NCBI RefSeq assembly: GCF_932526225.1
Contig: NC_064047.1
Span: 10,219,494 to 10,283,493, forward strand
From: Nematostella vectensis
Lineage: Eukaryota; Cnidaria; Anthozoa; Actiniaria; Edwardsiidae
Length of the DNA stretch: 64,000 bases
Direction of reading: 5' to 3'
In this document: positions 11,830-23,448 of the stretch, in pieces
How positions within the stretch are numbered: position 1 is the stretch's first letter
Layout of the letters: every line of letters begins with the position of its first letter
The notes under the pieces: model-generated
What the model saw: only the letters and a program-made list of their open reading frames with translations
The model's database searches: none
Told to the model about the DNA's origin: nothing
Made by a program: the position numbers and the translations under genes

Positions 11830-12790
11830 TTGTGTAAATAACGTGACGTCACATCCGGTACTTAGTAACAACGCACTCATGTTCTATCATACGTGACTTT
11901 ATAAATGAAAAGTTGATGAGGGGTGAATTGTGTCGATCAAAATAAAATAACGATTCAAGACTAAAACGTTTATTGCGAAGATGTTTCTTTTTGTTTTGCC
12001 AATTAAGGTTTTTGTTCCCGGCAGGAAAGTTATATGGATTACACTTTCTTGTGTCCTTAATTCATTTATTGTTAATGGTTCCTTTTAGATGCATATCACA
12101 GATAAGATACTATCTGCTACTTAAAAAGGCAATATAGCATGCTGCAAATGGCTTTGTTGAAATGGGTAAGCAACTTTCGAAGGAAAACATATATATGGAT
12201 AAGCCCTAAAAATCCTAAAACAAGCGCACGTTGTTTCTTGCTTTTTATTTATTCATTTATCTTAATTTTGTCTGGAGCTCCGGAATATCCCGGTTAAAAA
12301 AAAAAAAAGCTTTAGTAAGATTGACCGTTTACAAGCACTTGGAAACAAAAAAATACTAAAAATTTTGATTAAAATTTTGCGCATATGTTTTGAAATTCGT
12401 AGATCATAAAGTTGACATCAATATCTTTTTTCATTTTTCATTGCCGGTGGCAGGTTTCTGTCTTTTTTTCGCTAGAGGGCACAAAACAAGCCATCATAGC
12501 ATGACTCAGTGTTCGTTCTCGGCGTCGTAGTCTCTTTTGATTGGTCGATGTCATCAGGTTCGAGGCCGTCTTAGCCTTCTCGAAGCTTCTTTGACCACTC
12601 TCTAGACAGCTGTTAGGAGCTTTATTGGCAAGTGTTATTTTCACAAAATATGTTTAATTTTATGCTAAAGCTACATCGCCCAAAGTAACTGAAATACGAC
12701 AAAACTGACAATACTTGTTTACTCTTTCAGACGCCACCCTAGCAACACCTGCCATCCACTTCCTACTCAATATGCTTTTATTTTGTGGTT
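11830..12790. repeat. Direct duplication, copy B
   Basis: Diverged copy of 10575-11370, with TGACGTCA at 11844-11851, TTATAAATGA, ATCAAAATAAAATAA, a CCCGGCAG/ATATGGA block at about 12018-12038, a GGTCGATGTCATCAGG block at about 12543, and GACGCCACCCTAGCAACA at 12731. Two poly-A/T slippage tracts and small insertions account for the length difference. The divergence indicates an old duplication. Confidence 0.7.
11844..11851 (+). promoter_or_regulatory. CRE-like TGACGTCA in duplication copy B
   Basis: The second perfect CRE palindrome, in the same relation to a TATA-like TTATAAATGA as in copy A. Conservation of both words in otherwise diverged copies hints at function but does not prove it. 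Confidence 0.4.
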
Positions 12791-14327
12791 TCGCTAGATT
12801 GCTAAATGAACAGAACAACCCAGAAAGGCAAACGATTGGAATTATTCTACCTTTGTTCTTTGGGGGGAAGCCACAATATTTTATATTGTGTCTTTAATCT
12901 CTTTGTCGAAAGGCAAGCCATGCCAGTCGATAAACAAAAAAAAATGAAACTTCTATTGGTAAAGGGAGAATTTTTGTACCCTCTTATGGTAGATTGTGTG
13001 TTATTCATAACAAATGACGAGATGGCATTAATTATGGTGGGATAATGATGAAGATGACAGTGAATGCTGTGGTGCACATCATGATTTGAATGACAGCTGG
13101 GCCATCCAGTAATAACGGAAGATCCAGCATTTCTTAAAAGGGGGAGGGGGGTCACTCAAAAGGAGTCACTTAAATTCCTAGGGGGAAGGGGCACTATCCA
13201 AAAGGAGTCACCAATGTATTCTAATGGGAGAAGGGATGGGGACCAACAAAGAGAGGTCAACAAAGAATTCCAATGGAGCAGGCAGGTATCATTCTTCACA
13301 CCCTAGCAAAACACACTTCATAGCGAAAAACTGCATATTTTTTTAAATTGATTTCTACAGTAATCATTCAGTTTTTTATAATGATATAAGCGATATATGT
13401 TGATTGATAAGGTCGTTATTGGTCCAAGAGATAGATGATTTTCTTACTAAAAGAAGTCTGTTTATAGTGCACATCTCACGCTTTCCATATAAATAGTCAA
13501 GTGCTCTTGCATCACAGGATTGAGACACTTGTGCAAATTTGATCCTTACAATAATAGCTTGTCCTATTCCAGTTTGATGGAGATCTCAAATAAGGTAGGT
13601 AAAATTTTGTATAGCTGTATGTTATTTTGAGATAAAAAAAAGTTTGCTTGCATTCTCTTGAGGAAATGAGAAGGGAATGTGGTGGGGAGTAAAGCCCATT
13701 AATTCATAAGAACTCATGTGGTATCTATAAATACTTGTAGTTAAGTGCTCTGACATCACTGTATAGAAAGGAGCTCTTCAAAAAGTGCAAATTTAGAAAA
13801 TATTTTTATGCAGTCCAGTGAATCCAATGACAATGAAGGATCCCAAAGAAGAGTTAACTTCTTCTTAGCATAGACACCCCCATAGCCAGGGGGTTCAGAG
13901 GGACCCCCACCAACTGGAAGGTTTGCTCTAATGAAGGAAAACTATTGAGTCTCACTGCTAGCTTGGACGAGCTACCTAAGAGAAAATGTTCCACTAAATG
14001 GGTGAACAAACCACCCACACAAAATCCTGGCTACAGGCCTGATAGAACTGTTTAGATTTTATGGGGTTGAATACCTTTGAACAAGCTAATAGATCTCTGA
14101 TCAGTACATATTTTATAATAATTCTCAAGGCCTTATACCCAAGTGGGGGATAGTGCAGGAGTAGTCTTCTGCACAACCATCCTTAGTGCCAGTTTAAACA
14201 TTCTTACCAACCCTCCCCATGTTGAGAGGGATTGCATCTATGAAAAAAATAACAGTTTTTAATTTCTTCTATAATTTATAATTGTATATAATATAACATT
14301 TTCACAGCAATGAAAACTTAAAAGTTT
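12791..14327. other. Intergenic region 3' of the BAG-domain gene
   Basis: About 1.5 kb without a credible gene. 13140-13270 has small diverged GGGGGAGGGGGGTCACTC-like repeats. 13871-14043 looks like a decayed TIR element: CCCATAGCCAGGGGG on the left and CCTGGCTACAGGCCTG on the right, hAT-like ends. Confidence 0.45.
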
Positions 14328-15149
14328 CTACTCATTTTCTTTGACTTTTTGTTCTAATACCACTAAAGTTCGCGTCACGGCTTCTAAGGCCATGTTCCTT
14401 GCTCTATGCAACCACTCAAAACCATTATGGTTTACCCTCCCTAACTCCCTCTGCAATGATAATAGCAAATCGCGCATAACAACATAATCCCTTGATTCCC
14501 TAGTGCCCTTGAAGTTATTAACTCGAGTTTGAATATCTCTGGTTTGGTCTGAGAGACGCTGAATCGCAGTTAAATTATCAAATGTACTCATAAGAGATTC
14601 GTGTCTATCTGGTCCACCCCCATGGGACACTGATGACGCAGGATGTGTTATTGTTGACGTTGAATGGGTTATATCTGATGACACAACTTCATTATTTGAC
14701 GTTGGTGGAACATACTCTGGTAGATCAGAAAGCAAGATTATGTTCTCTTTAGGTGCTTTAGGTCCTCTATCTGAACTACATGGTTGTGGCTTATGCTCAT
14801 CAACTCCATCGCTAGCGACATCTTGGCATTTCGAAAAGCTGGCCCTTGATAAATTGTCAAACTCGTCTACGTCAATATTAGGTCGGTCCTCTGGGATTTC
14901 TAGTGATGTATTGTTGAATTGAGGAGCGAAAGCTGTTTCTAAATCGTCTTCGCAATCCTTACAATTGCAATCTATTAAATGACCTCGATTACTGTACTGT
15001 TGTTTTTGAGCGTCTCTCACAGTCTTATCTGCATCGTTCTCCTTTTTGTCCCACTGATACCACGGTTTATTCCATGGGACTTGCCACGCAGGTATTTCAT
15101 AGTGAGTTTCTGTGAATTGAGGCGGTCTGTCGTTGCCTCTCGCCGCCAT
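14328..15149 (-). CDS. BAG-domain Hsp70 co-chaperone
   Basis: A single open exon of 273 codons. It starts ATGG at 15149, in good initiation context within a G/C-rich start, and stops TAG at 14330-14328. The last roughly 90 residues fit a BAG domain: an I..QTRVNNFKG helix, a YVVMRDLLLSLQRELGRV helix, then WLHRARNMALEAVTRTLVVLEQK. BAG proteins bind the Hsp70 ATPase domain and promote nucleotide release. The N-terminal part is acidic, low in structure and has a tryptophan-rich EIPAWQVPWNKPWYQW segment and a CNCKDC pair of cysteines. No WW or ubiquitin-like domain is visible, so BAG4/BAG3-like is only a family-level guess. It is divergent from DNAJB, with 754 bases between the two starts, which suggests co-regulation. 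Confidence 0.8.
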   Translation of the reverse strand: MAARGNDRPPQFTETHYEIPAWQVPWNKPWYQWDKKENDADKTVRDAQKQQYSNRGHLIDCNCKDCEDDLETAFAPQFNNTSLEIPEDRPNIDVDEFDNLSRASFSKCQDVASDGVDEHKPQPCSSDRGPKAPKENIILLSDLPEYVPPTSNNEVVSSDITHSTSTITHPASSVSHGGGPDRHESLMSTFDNLTAIQRLSDQTRDIQTRVNNFKGTRESRDYVVMRDLLLSLQRELGRVNHNGFEWLHRARNMALEAVTRTLVVLEQKVKENE

Positions 15150-15200
15150 AATAACACCAATGATGATTTAATGCGGAATTATAAGTCGGATTCACCGTAT

Positions 15201-15210
15201 TTTCCAGAAA
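15201..15210. promoter_or_regulatory. Two-unit heat-shock-like element near the BAG start
   Basis: TTTCCAGAAA contains an inverted pair TTCnnGAA about 55 bases upstream of the BAG start codon. Only two of the usual three or more units are present, so it is weak on its own. Confidence 0.3.
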
Positions 15211-15707
15211 CACACCATTGAGCACGCAAGGAAAACGCGCGTTTTTTTTCGAAAATGTTAACTAATAAACAACCAAAAGTCTATATAAATGCGTAAACCA
15301 AATCAATAAATCCACTGCGAGCTTTGGTGGGGTTTTAGAAGGGTAGATTAGTCCATTTTACCGCAGGAAAGCTTCGTGCTTGATGCTTGTTTCATAATTC
15401 GAGCGTCGAGTCTAGATTCTTCGCCGTACGCAACTAACACCACCCCCCCCTTCCTCAAATAAATGACCTATTTATCAAGCTATCCATCGGGGTAGGGTGC
15501 GTGGCCAAATGCGTCTTGCCAGCGATTGTTTAAGCAGAGAAATGATAAAACTGGTATTCCTGCGTAATATAAAAACGAAATAAAAGAGTTAGGTAATAAT
15601 TCAGTATTGACGAAGGTTTCTGTAAGGGAACTGAGTTGTGTTGTAAATTGTGTTTATATTAGAGATATCTTACTCTACCCCTCCCCCATTGGGATTTCAT
15701 GTCTGCT

Positions 15708-15725
15708 TTCTAGAATGTTCGAAAA
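15708..15725. promoter_or_regulatory. Heat-shock element upstream of DNAJB
   Basis: TTCTAGAATGTTCGAAAA reads as TTC-nn-GAA-nn-TTC with a weaker fourth unit. This is the canonical inverted 5-bp array bound by heat-shock factor. It lies about 180 bases upstream of the DNAJB start and about 560 bases upstream of the BAG start on the other strand. Confidence 0.7.
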
Positions 15726-15828
15726 GGGGGAAAATGGTTGGCACGTCGCAGCGAGGGGATAGATTTGGAAATGCTACGATCTAGAGTAGCGGGATCGGCT
15801 CTGTCGCTCTAACCCGCGTTAAAACATT

Positions 15829-15836
15829 GTATATAT
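15829..15836 (+). promoter_or_regulatory. TATA box of DNAJB
   Basis: GTATATAT about 70 bases before the ATG. An initiator-like CCTCAGTC lies about 30 bases downstream. The spacing HSE - TATA - start fits a heat-inducible core promoter. Confidence 0.55.
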
Positions 15837-15903
15837 CACGAAGAACCACTTAACAGGACAGTCCTCAGTCAGTCAAAGAATCTAACGGCATAAAACTTCA
15901 GAC

Positions 15904-18900
15904 ATGGGACGAAATTATTACGCTATTCTTGGTGTACCTCGAAATGCCAGCGACGATGACATCAAAAAAGCCTACAGAAGACAAGCGCTTATATTTCACC
16001 CGGACAAAAATAAAAACTCTGGAGCCGAAGAAAAGTTTAAAGAGATATCAGAGGCGTATAAAGTTTTAACTGACCCGAGACAAAGAGACATATTCGATAT
16101 GTATGGCGAGGAAGGTCTCAAAGGAACTAGCGATTCACCATTTGGTGGACCGTGTGGTGGTTTTGGATTTTCCTTCTCCGAAGATCCAATGAAAATATTT
16201 GCAGAAGTCTTCAGGGATGAGGAACCGTTTAAAGGTTAGTCCGAAATATTGCTAGCTTCTAAGTGCGATGAAACCAGTTTACTCTTTTGTTATTTTTATA
16301 ACAATTCTTTTGTTGTATTGATCAAAACTCAAATTTTGGCAATTCAACGACATCGTAGTTTGTTTGACATCTTTTACTAGAACCTTCCATGTATACTTTA
16401 GCTTATTTTTACTGAAAAGCTCATCAGAACTGTCGTTTAAAGCATAGTAATAAATCCAGTTTTTTATACTTTTCTAGGAGAAGAAAAGAGTACTTTTTAC
16501 ACATGTCAAAAATATTATATTATTTTCCTTCGTTAATACCTCCTACTTTTATGGCGTCCTTCGGTCTATGTTTATCTCGAAATTACCAAGTGATGCTAGT
16601 TCTATATTTGACTTATAAACCACCTGTATTTTTTTATGCCTTCCGAATTTTCTGAATTTTGCAATTCGCAGCCGGGTCGATGTCGACTTCCTGTATGTTT
16701 CAGTTGATCAACTGTTCTAGAAAGCCTCTTCACGTGCGCGTGACTATTCGAGACTCATGTGTCTCGATGGGGTGCAATATACCGTTACTGACGAAAGACC
16801 CCATGGCACAAGCCATGCATATACCACTGCAAAAACAATATTGCATTTTTTATATACATCACTCAACAAAAATAACCATCGTTTTCGTGAAAATAATATC
16901 AGAAATTCAGTATTTCTATGAGTCTGCATAGTTCCAGCAGTTTCTATCACCTCGAGGTCTATTTCAAACAGGATTTTTTTTGACCAATCAGATGTTAGAT
17001 AATTACTTGGTGTTTCCCGAAAGCTAGTCCCAGAAATTAAATAGAAATAGTATCTTAAACCTTTTCCCTGATGCTTTGATTTCTTTGATACAGTTTCTAA
17101 TTATTATTGGTTACTTATTAGCTTCAGGTCAGTGATTTGTTAATTAATTCTGATGAATATAGTTGTTATTCCACCACAATACCTTGCTGGGAAGGAATCA
17201 CAAACAACATTTTTTCTAGAGGCCTCTAATGCTTTCCCAAGATCAAAATTGAAAGGGAAAAAATCTTATTGTTAATGAAAACCGGGATATCTTGCCTGGG
17301 TTCTTCAGTGATCACTCAAGTAGGATGGGTATTACAGTGGTACTCTAAGAATCAGTTGGTCAGAGTTATTTAAAAACACCCTTATACTACCCATGAGGAG
17401 GCAAATAGAATCAAGCAGAGGTTTGTAAGTTGCCAAGTGCAATTGCAAAACAACTATTTCCATAACAGAAGCAGTTAAATCTGATGCTTAAAAAACAACA
17501 AAGAAATAAGCCTTCTTTTTATATTGGTTTTAGTAGCTGGTAGATAAGATAGCAATTTTTTTGGCTATGCCTTAATTTTACTATTTTTATTTTTACTTTT
17601 GTTGAAAGATCCAATAAGCTAATTTAAAAAAAAAGTCATTGTTGTTGACCCTATGGGTAGGAAATAGTTCCATCTTCCCAGTTAGGGTCGTGATGCTTGA
17701 TTTGTTTGATATTATACCATGTTTGAGGGAATGTTCTAGAATGTATTTTTGTGAATCACAATTAAAAGCTGTCTTCATTTTCTTTCTTGTCTGATTGAAC
17801 ACTGCATAAACACCTCCATTAATCTGTCTATACAATTGTTTAATGAAAAAAGTAATTGTTAAGGATCAGATTTGTTCTATTAAAACCCTTCTGTGAATAT
17901 TGCTGAGGGCAAGCCCAGTTTGCCTTCTGCTGATATTGTGGGAGATGGTTTCGCATTATAAAATTCATATCTATTGAATGAGACATCCCTAGTTCCTTTT
18001 GAGACAAACAAAACTCCTATGAGTAAAACATAAGTTAATTTTATGAAAAATGGTAATTCTACATTTTGTGGGAGGTCACCCGTAGCCTCTAATTACCCAT
18101 AACACCGATCCAGCACATTCATCCTTAGTTTTCTAGCTTTACTTATCATAATTTACAAGAACCAAGTTTTAGAAAATGATTTTTGATAGCATTCATCTTA
18201 GGGAAAGGCATTGAGTGCACACCATGTATATTATGGTATATTTAATATGTAGCTCTAAGTATTATACATTCCATTTCATGTTGCAAAACCAGACCCTTAG
18301 GTCTGATATGGGTGCTTTAAACAAGCTAGACAATAAAGGTTCTCTGGGAGTTATGTCAAATGATTTTTGTATTCTGTTCGTTTGTTTTTCTGTCAGTGGT
18401 TATAATACATTGCGGGATGTCCGTCAAAACAATGAACTGTAATTTGTATCAAAGAATTGCCTGTTATCAGATTCAATTTTTGTTTTTTTTTAATACAATA
18501 AATGCTTCTTTAAGTATAATGCCATTTATGTGGTAGGATTTTATTATAAGCTTAGTGCTTATTTGAAAATTTTGATTTCTAATCTGTTTAAATAGTATGC
18601 AACGTCTTAAGGTGGGAATGTATTGTAGGGAACACTAAAACAATTAAATATAATTTTTTGGTCTATAGTGACGTATATTTTGTTGATTATATTATGAACC
18701 CCTTACGTTTTTTTAGAAGTATGTGGGTACTTATTTTATAAGCATTTTCTATCAGAATGTTGTCTCAGAAGAAAATTGTGAAACCCTTTTTGAGATTATT
18801 TTGCTTATATGAAAAGTTAGATTTCTTATCTGTTTGAATAGTATGCAATGTCCAAAGGTGGGAATGTACTGTAGGGAAAACTAAAACAATCCAATAAAAT

Positions 18901-19769
18901 ATTTTTGTCTATAGTGACATATATTTTGTTGATTTTATTATGAAACCCCTATGTTTGTTAGTAGTATGTAGGTACTTATTTCATAAGCGTTTTCTATACA
19001 GAATGTTTTCCCAGTGGAAATTGTAAAACTCTGTCTATTCAAATCTAATACTATCTTCTCACTTGCAGAATTTGAAGACTTCTTCATGGATGGACTAGGC
19101 TGTGGATTTCAAAAAGTCTTCCAGACTGGTAACTTTAGCAGCTATTCAACTGGACAAAAAGGGTTTGGATTTGAAGGAATGGACTTTGGGCCTGGCCCAG
19201 ACCCATTTAAAAAGGAAGGTCCAATTCAGGAACCAGCTGTCGAAAAGATCCTCCCAGTTTCACTAGAAGAACTATACATAGGGAGTGTTAGAAAGTTACG
19301 GATAAACCATCAAGTACTGAGTATGAACAATGAGTACATCCGGGAGGATAAAATTTTACAAATTGAAGTAAAGCCTGGCTGGAAAGCAGGAACAAAAATA
19401 ACTTTTCCCAGAGAAGGTGATATGAAACCAGGAGTTATTGCATCAGACATTATTTTTATCATTGCTGACAAGCCACACCAGTTCTTCAAAAGAGACTCTG
19501 AAAATAATTTAATATATGTATCGAAATTAACTCTGAAGGATGCGCTTGTTGGCTGCGTAATTCAGGTCCCAACAATAGACGGCCGTGTATTATCTATCCA
19601 AGTAAATGAAGTCATAAGACCAGGGATGCAGAAGAGAATTCAAGGCGAGGGACTACCATTATCGAAAAATCCAATAGAAAGGGCAGATCTGATTGTTACA
19701 TTTGAAGTTGAATTTCCTACAAATCTTACGGGAGAGCAGAGGGAATACTTGGCATCATTGCCCTTTTAG
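15904..19769 (+). CDS. DNAJB: DnaJ homolog subfamily B (type II Hsp40)
   Basis: Two exons, 15904-16234 and 19069-19769, join in phase (AAAG/GTTAGT donor, ACTTGCAG acceptor) to give 343 residues. The J domain occupies residues 1-70 with the HPD motif at 32-34, YYAILGV at the start and a [11 protein letters not shown] end. A short Gly/Phe-rich linker follows, then the two beta-sandwich client-binding domains: [53 protein letters not shown] and [12 protein letters not shown]. There is no zinc-finger repeat, so it is type II (DNAJB1/4/5-like). It stimulates Hsp70 ATPase and delivers unfolded clients, in the cytosol or nucleus. The linker is shorter and less repetitive than in human DNAJB1. The 2.8-kb intron carries a tandem duplication next to exon 2. 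An AATAAA at 21224-21229 is a possible distant poly(A) signal. Confidence 0.93.
18550..19036. repeat. Tandem duplication in DNAJB intron, about 246-bp period
   Basis: The block around GTATGCAACGTC (18595) to AAATTGTGAAACCC (18785) is repeated from about 18798 to 19036, with GTATGCAATGTC at 18841. Shared words include GGTGGGAATGTA, CTATAGTGAC and ATATTTTGTTGATT. The second copy ends about 30 bases before the exon 2 acceptor. Confidence 0.75.
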
Positions 19770-21884
19770 GCTATTTAGAAATTATTGTTATATATATATT
19801 ATAAGTAATGTAGGAGAGATATTCATACCTCTAAATGTTTTTTTCACAGAGAACACTGTTTATAGTCCAGGAGAAAATTACTTTTATCCAGTGTTTTGGG
19901 ACCTTGCTTTTTTTGAAATCCGCTTAGACTCCCTGTTAGACTGCTAGCCATCCCTTCTGTGGTAAACATTTGTGGAAGGTGAAAAAGTTTACTACTTTAG
20001 AGCATGCACATTTGTTTGTTGTTAAATTAAATTACCAGGTTGAAGAGCACAACATCTTCATAAACCCATGTTTCTATCAGAATTGATTTAGAGGTATTAA
20101 TACTGAACAAGATGGAAATCTTCACGTATACATTGTTTTGTCCATAAACTTTTATCCAAAATGATTTTATTTTATAATTGCGGATCATTATCATAGCCAG
20201 TTTCACAATCTAAAATCTTGTGGTCACTCAAGTGAAATGTTAGTCAGTTGCTGTGGTGACTGTTTTTTATCACAAATACTGCCTTTTTACTCTTTGGCCC
20301 ATAGCTTTTTTTCTCTAAAATTGAATTAATGATAATAGTAGCTTATTGCAGTTAGGGAAATTTGTGGTGTCTTTTTAGAGAATAATATAATATTTTACTG
20401 CCATCAAATGGATATAATTTACTAGGTTTACAGTTATCATGTGTTTGAATAAGCAGTCACGAAGGACTAAACGATTTGTAGATACTATAAATTATTGTAT
20501 ACATAGTAAATATAGTATTTTATTTTAGTGATAAGTTCTATTTTTCAAAGTGGCTGGAATAACAATGCTTGCTGGTATAATTCTTAAGGCCAATTCTACA
20601 TTAATTTACAAACAACACAAGTAGCTGTGCAATTCCTGCAATTAGGTCTGAGTTTGTCCTTTCAGGCATACTAAGGGCTGAAATGATGATTCTTTTAATG
20701 TAACAAGAAACTTATGCTAAGGAATTAGCTTAAGGTTAAGCTTCTATTTTTTTTTAAATAGTTTATTTTTTATTGACCTGTAGTCCATGGATAATTCGAG
20801 ACTTACCCATACGACATTTACTCACTGTAACACTAACAACCACCTCTAATACTGATGCTAACCGTTGATACTTCAATGATTACAAAAGAACCAATATGAG
20901 ATATGCACTTCCGTGCTACAACCCTAATTAAGACTACTGACGATTATTAAGGTCGCTCTAAAGAGAGTAATGAACTTTTATGACAATCCAGACAATTACC
21001 GCAATAGTTTGATCACCCAGGCAGGTCCAGTCATTATTCATGGCCGCTTTGATTGTATTATGAGGGGTTAAGGTGTCTGTTTATCCAAACGAACATGAAA
21101 TAACATACATGGCATGTGTGATACTCGATGTACCGTGTACATTCAGTTCTATATCACTAAATTTGTAATTTAAAAAATTATTGAAGGATAGTCTACAAGT
21201 TTGTCAAATATGAGTGCAGGCACAATAAAGAACACACTGAAGAGAAAATGAATTGTAACTTGGTATTTCAAGCCTTCCCCTAATTTGGCCCCAAATTAAC
21301 GATATTTATAATAAAGCCCTACATCCTTTTTAGTTGTTCTGATAATCAGCGTACCCTACGGCACACTTTATGGACAAATGTTTTGTGAAAAACAGAATCC
21401 GTTTCAAGAATACCACTCCTCGACACCATTTTCGCATGGTAAATGGAAAGGGTCGAACCTAAATAAGGCGAGATTTAGCCCTCCTTCCCTACGATGCCAT
21501 TGGTAAGCTTGGAATGGCTCAATCCTACTGTCAATGCAATTTGTGTTTTATTTGACCTAGTTTCCCATTTAGTCAGAGCCCATCCCACCCAAAAAATTCC
21601 CCTAGCTGCCAAAAAATAGTCCTAGCTGCCATTTACAGAATGTCAATCAACCACTCCTATGTTATTGTATATAAAAATACAAGGGGGGGGGGGGGGGGTA
21701 GTCTGACAAAAACCGTTCATCTCTGAATAAAAATAATACATTATTGACGATATTTGTTCGAAAATATTACCGTCAATTCCTTGTATTAGGCGATAGAAAA
21801 AGGTGCTTAGATATGGTTTCTTTTACCCGATTTACCCCTCCCCCCATCCTATTTTCAGAAAATTTGGATATCTTTAAAATGTGA
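19770..21884. other. 3' flank of DNAJB and intergenic sequence
   Basis: About 2.1 kb of AT-rich sequence. AATAAA at 21224 may end the DNAJB transcript. About 21634-21815 is a diverged member of the dispersed family also seen at 10080, 55460 and 61010, interrupted by a G16 run near 21685. No other gene was recognised. Confidence 0.5.
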
Positions 21885-22112
21885 AGAAATTATAAGGAAA
21901 TCCACGGAGGACAAAGAATCCCCACTTATCCCTTATGGGGACTCGTGGATCCAACTTTGTCGTCCATGCCGCCAAGTAAGCCTAGCGGAACAACAATATT
22001 CACCTACGGGGCTGAAGTGGTTGTGTATGACTTGGGTCAAACCAGGATCACATTCTTTGACCGACCCACTCAAAGAGTGTGTGGCAACCCAGGTACGTGT
22101 TTGAATGTGTAA
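21885..22112 (+). CDS. Possible small ORF or orphan exon, unknown
   Basis: An open frame of 75 codons with an internal ATG at 21966 (48 codons to TAA at 22110-22112). The composition looks protein-like: TIFTYGAEVVVYDLGQTR, then ITFFDRPTQRVCGNPG. A GT donor (CCCAG/GTACGT) lies at about 22092, so it may be an exon that splices on. I do not recognise the family. It could be an exon remnant of a transposon or a decayed gene; no partner exon was found nearby. Confidence 0.3.
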   Translation, partial: RNYKEIHGGQRIPTYPLWGLVDPTLSSMPPSKPSGTTIFTYGAEVVVYDLGQTRITFFDRPTQRVCGNPGTCLNV

Positions 22113-23448
22113 ACTAGCGGAACCCTCGCCTAAGGCTTAATCTGCTACGTGTGGCTATCAACCGAAGCTCAGCATGACTTGGCGAAATCTTGTATTGAGC
22201 TAGCATCCCGCCGCGCGCCCTGCATCAAAGGATACAATGTGTCAAGAAATAGATGGATGGATGGATGGATGGGCACTGATCTCGAAGTTTGCAAACAGAA
22301 AAAGAAATGTGTGGGTGCACTTCTTATCGTCAAGAGAATGTCGTAATATATGATGTGCCGATAGGGAAATTGTTTGTAGTTTATAGCAATATTATAAGTG
22401 TTGATAGATAGATAAATGGTAAATATAACCATTGGTTTTTAAACACGTTCTTAAATTCTAAACAAAATCAAACTCGACATTCTAAGACCTTCTTAAGCTC
22501 CTAGATGCCTCTGTTAGGTAATGATTTACAAAAGATAACAATTTGTGAATAATAGTGCTTTCCTATAATAAGGATTACAGCAAACATTGTTTGTGAGCAT
22601 ATAGTAAAAGAAAGTTTTGTTCAACAAGACCGGGACTGAACGTTAGAAATAAAGAAATATCGTTAGAAATAAGGTTCTAATATAATATGGGGATTTCGGT
22701 GTTTTGAAATTAAAAACACTTTGGAGTGAAAGTTCTAGGATGCTTTAATTGGTCAAAAAAGGAAATTAGTTTCTTGCTTCAATAAGATCTTGACATCCTC
22801 CATCATGCAAGCCGCCAAAGCGCGTCTTTTGTTCTGATCAGCGGGAATTCGTTTCGCATTTTATCTTTTCTAGAAAATTCGTATAATCACAAAACCTTGT
22901 TTTGTCGCACTCTGTTTCTTCTCGAGTGCTGAATTATCAGCTTTTTTTCTGTTTTCTAGAACTCACTATGGCACGTGGCCCTTAATTACACATAAAATTG
23001 TTTATTTATTTGTGAAATGACACCCACTTCTGGGGTAAATATTAAAGTCAACGCGAGATTTATTTTAGGTCCGTGAGACAAGCTCTGCCTTACTTTAGAA
23101 GTACTCTAGAAGCTGTTTCAGGACTATATATTTACTCCAGCTGTTGAAATAAGTAGCAAAGATCTCCCTTGGTTATGTGTTTTTCTTCAGAGCAGAAATC
23201 TAGAATGTTCTTGGGGTAGATGAGTCAGCAGATTTGAACAGTTTCCTTTTAGAAGAAAGAACAATAAGTTAAAAACCGGACAATCAGGTTTTTAATTCAA
23301 CATGCAAGGTATTTGGCATCGTTTATAAATGGCTCCCTGTGGATAGCCTAACCAATATTTTGATATGCGTACAAGTTCTAAATACGTTAAGCGCACCGTT
23401 TTCTTATATGTACACCGATTCCAAATGCAGACCGATTTCATAATAAGC
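22113..23448. other. Spacer without recognised gene
   Basis: Contains a short (ATGG)n tract at about 22252-22274. Two open frames of 65 and 87 codons overlap it and are explained by the tetranucleotide and chance. Otherwise unremarkable AT-rich DNA. Confidence 0.45.
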
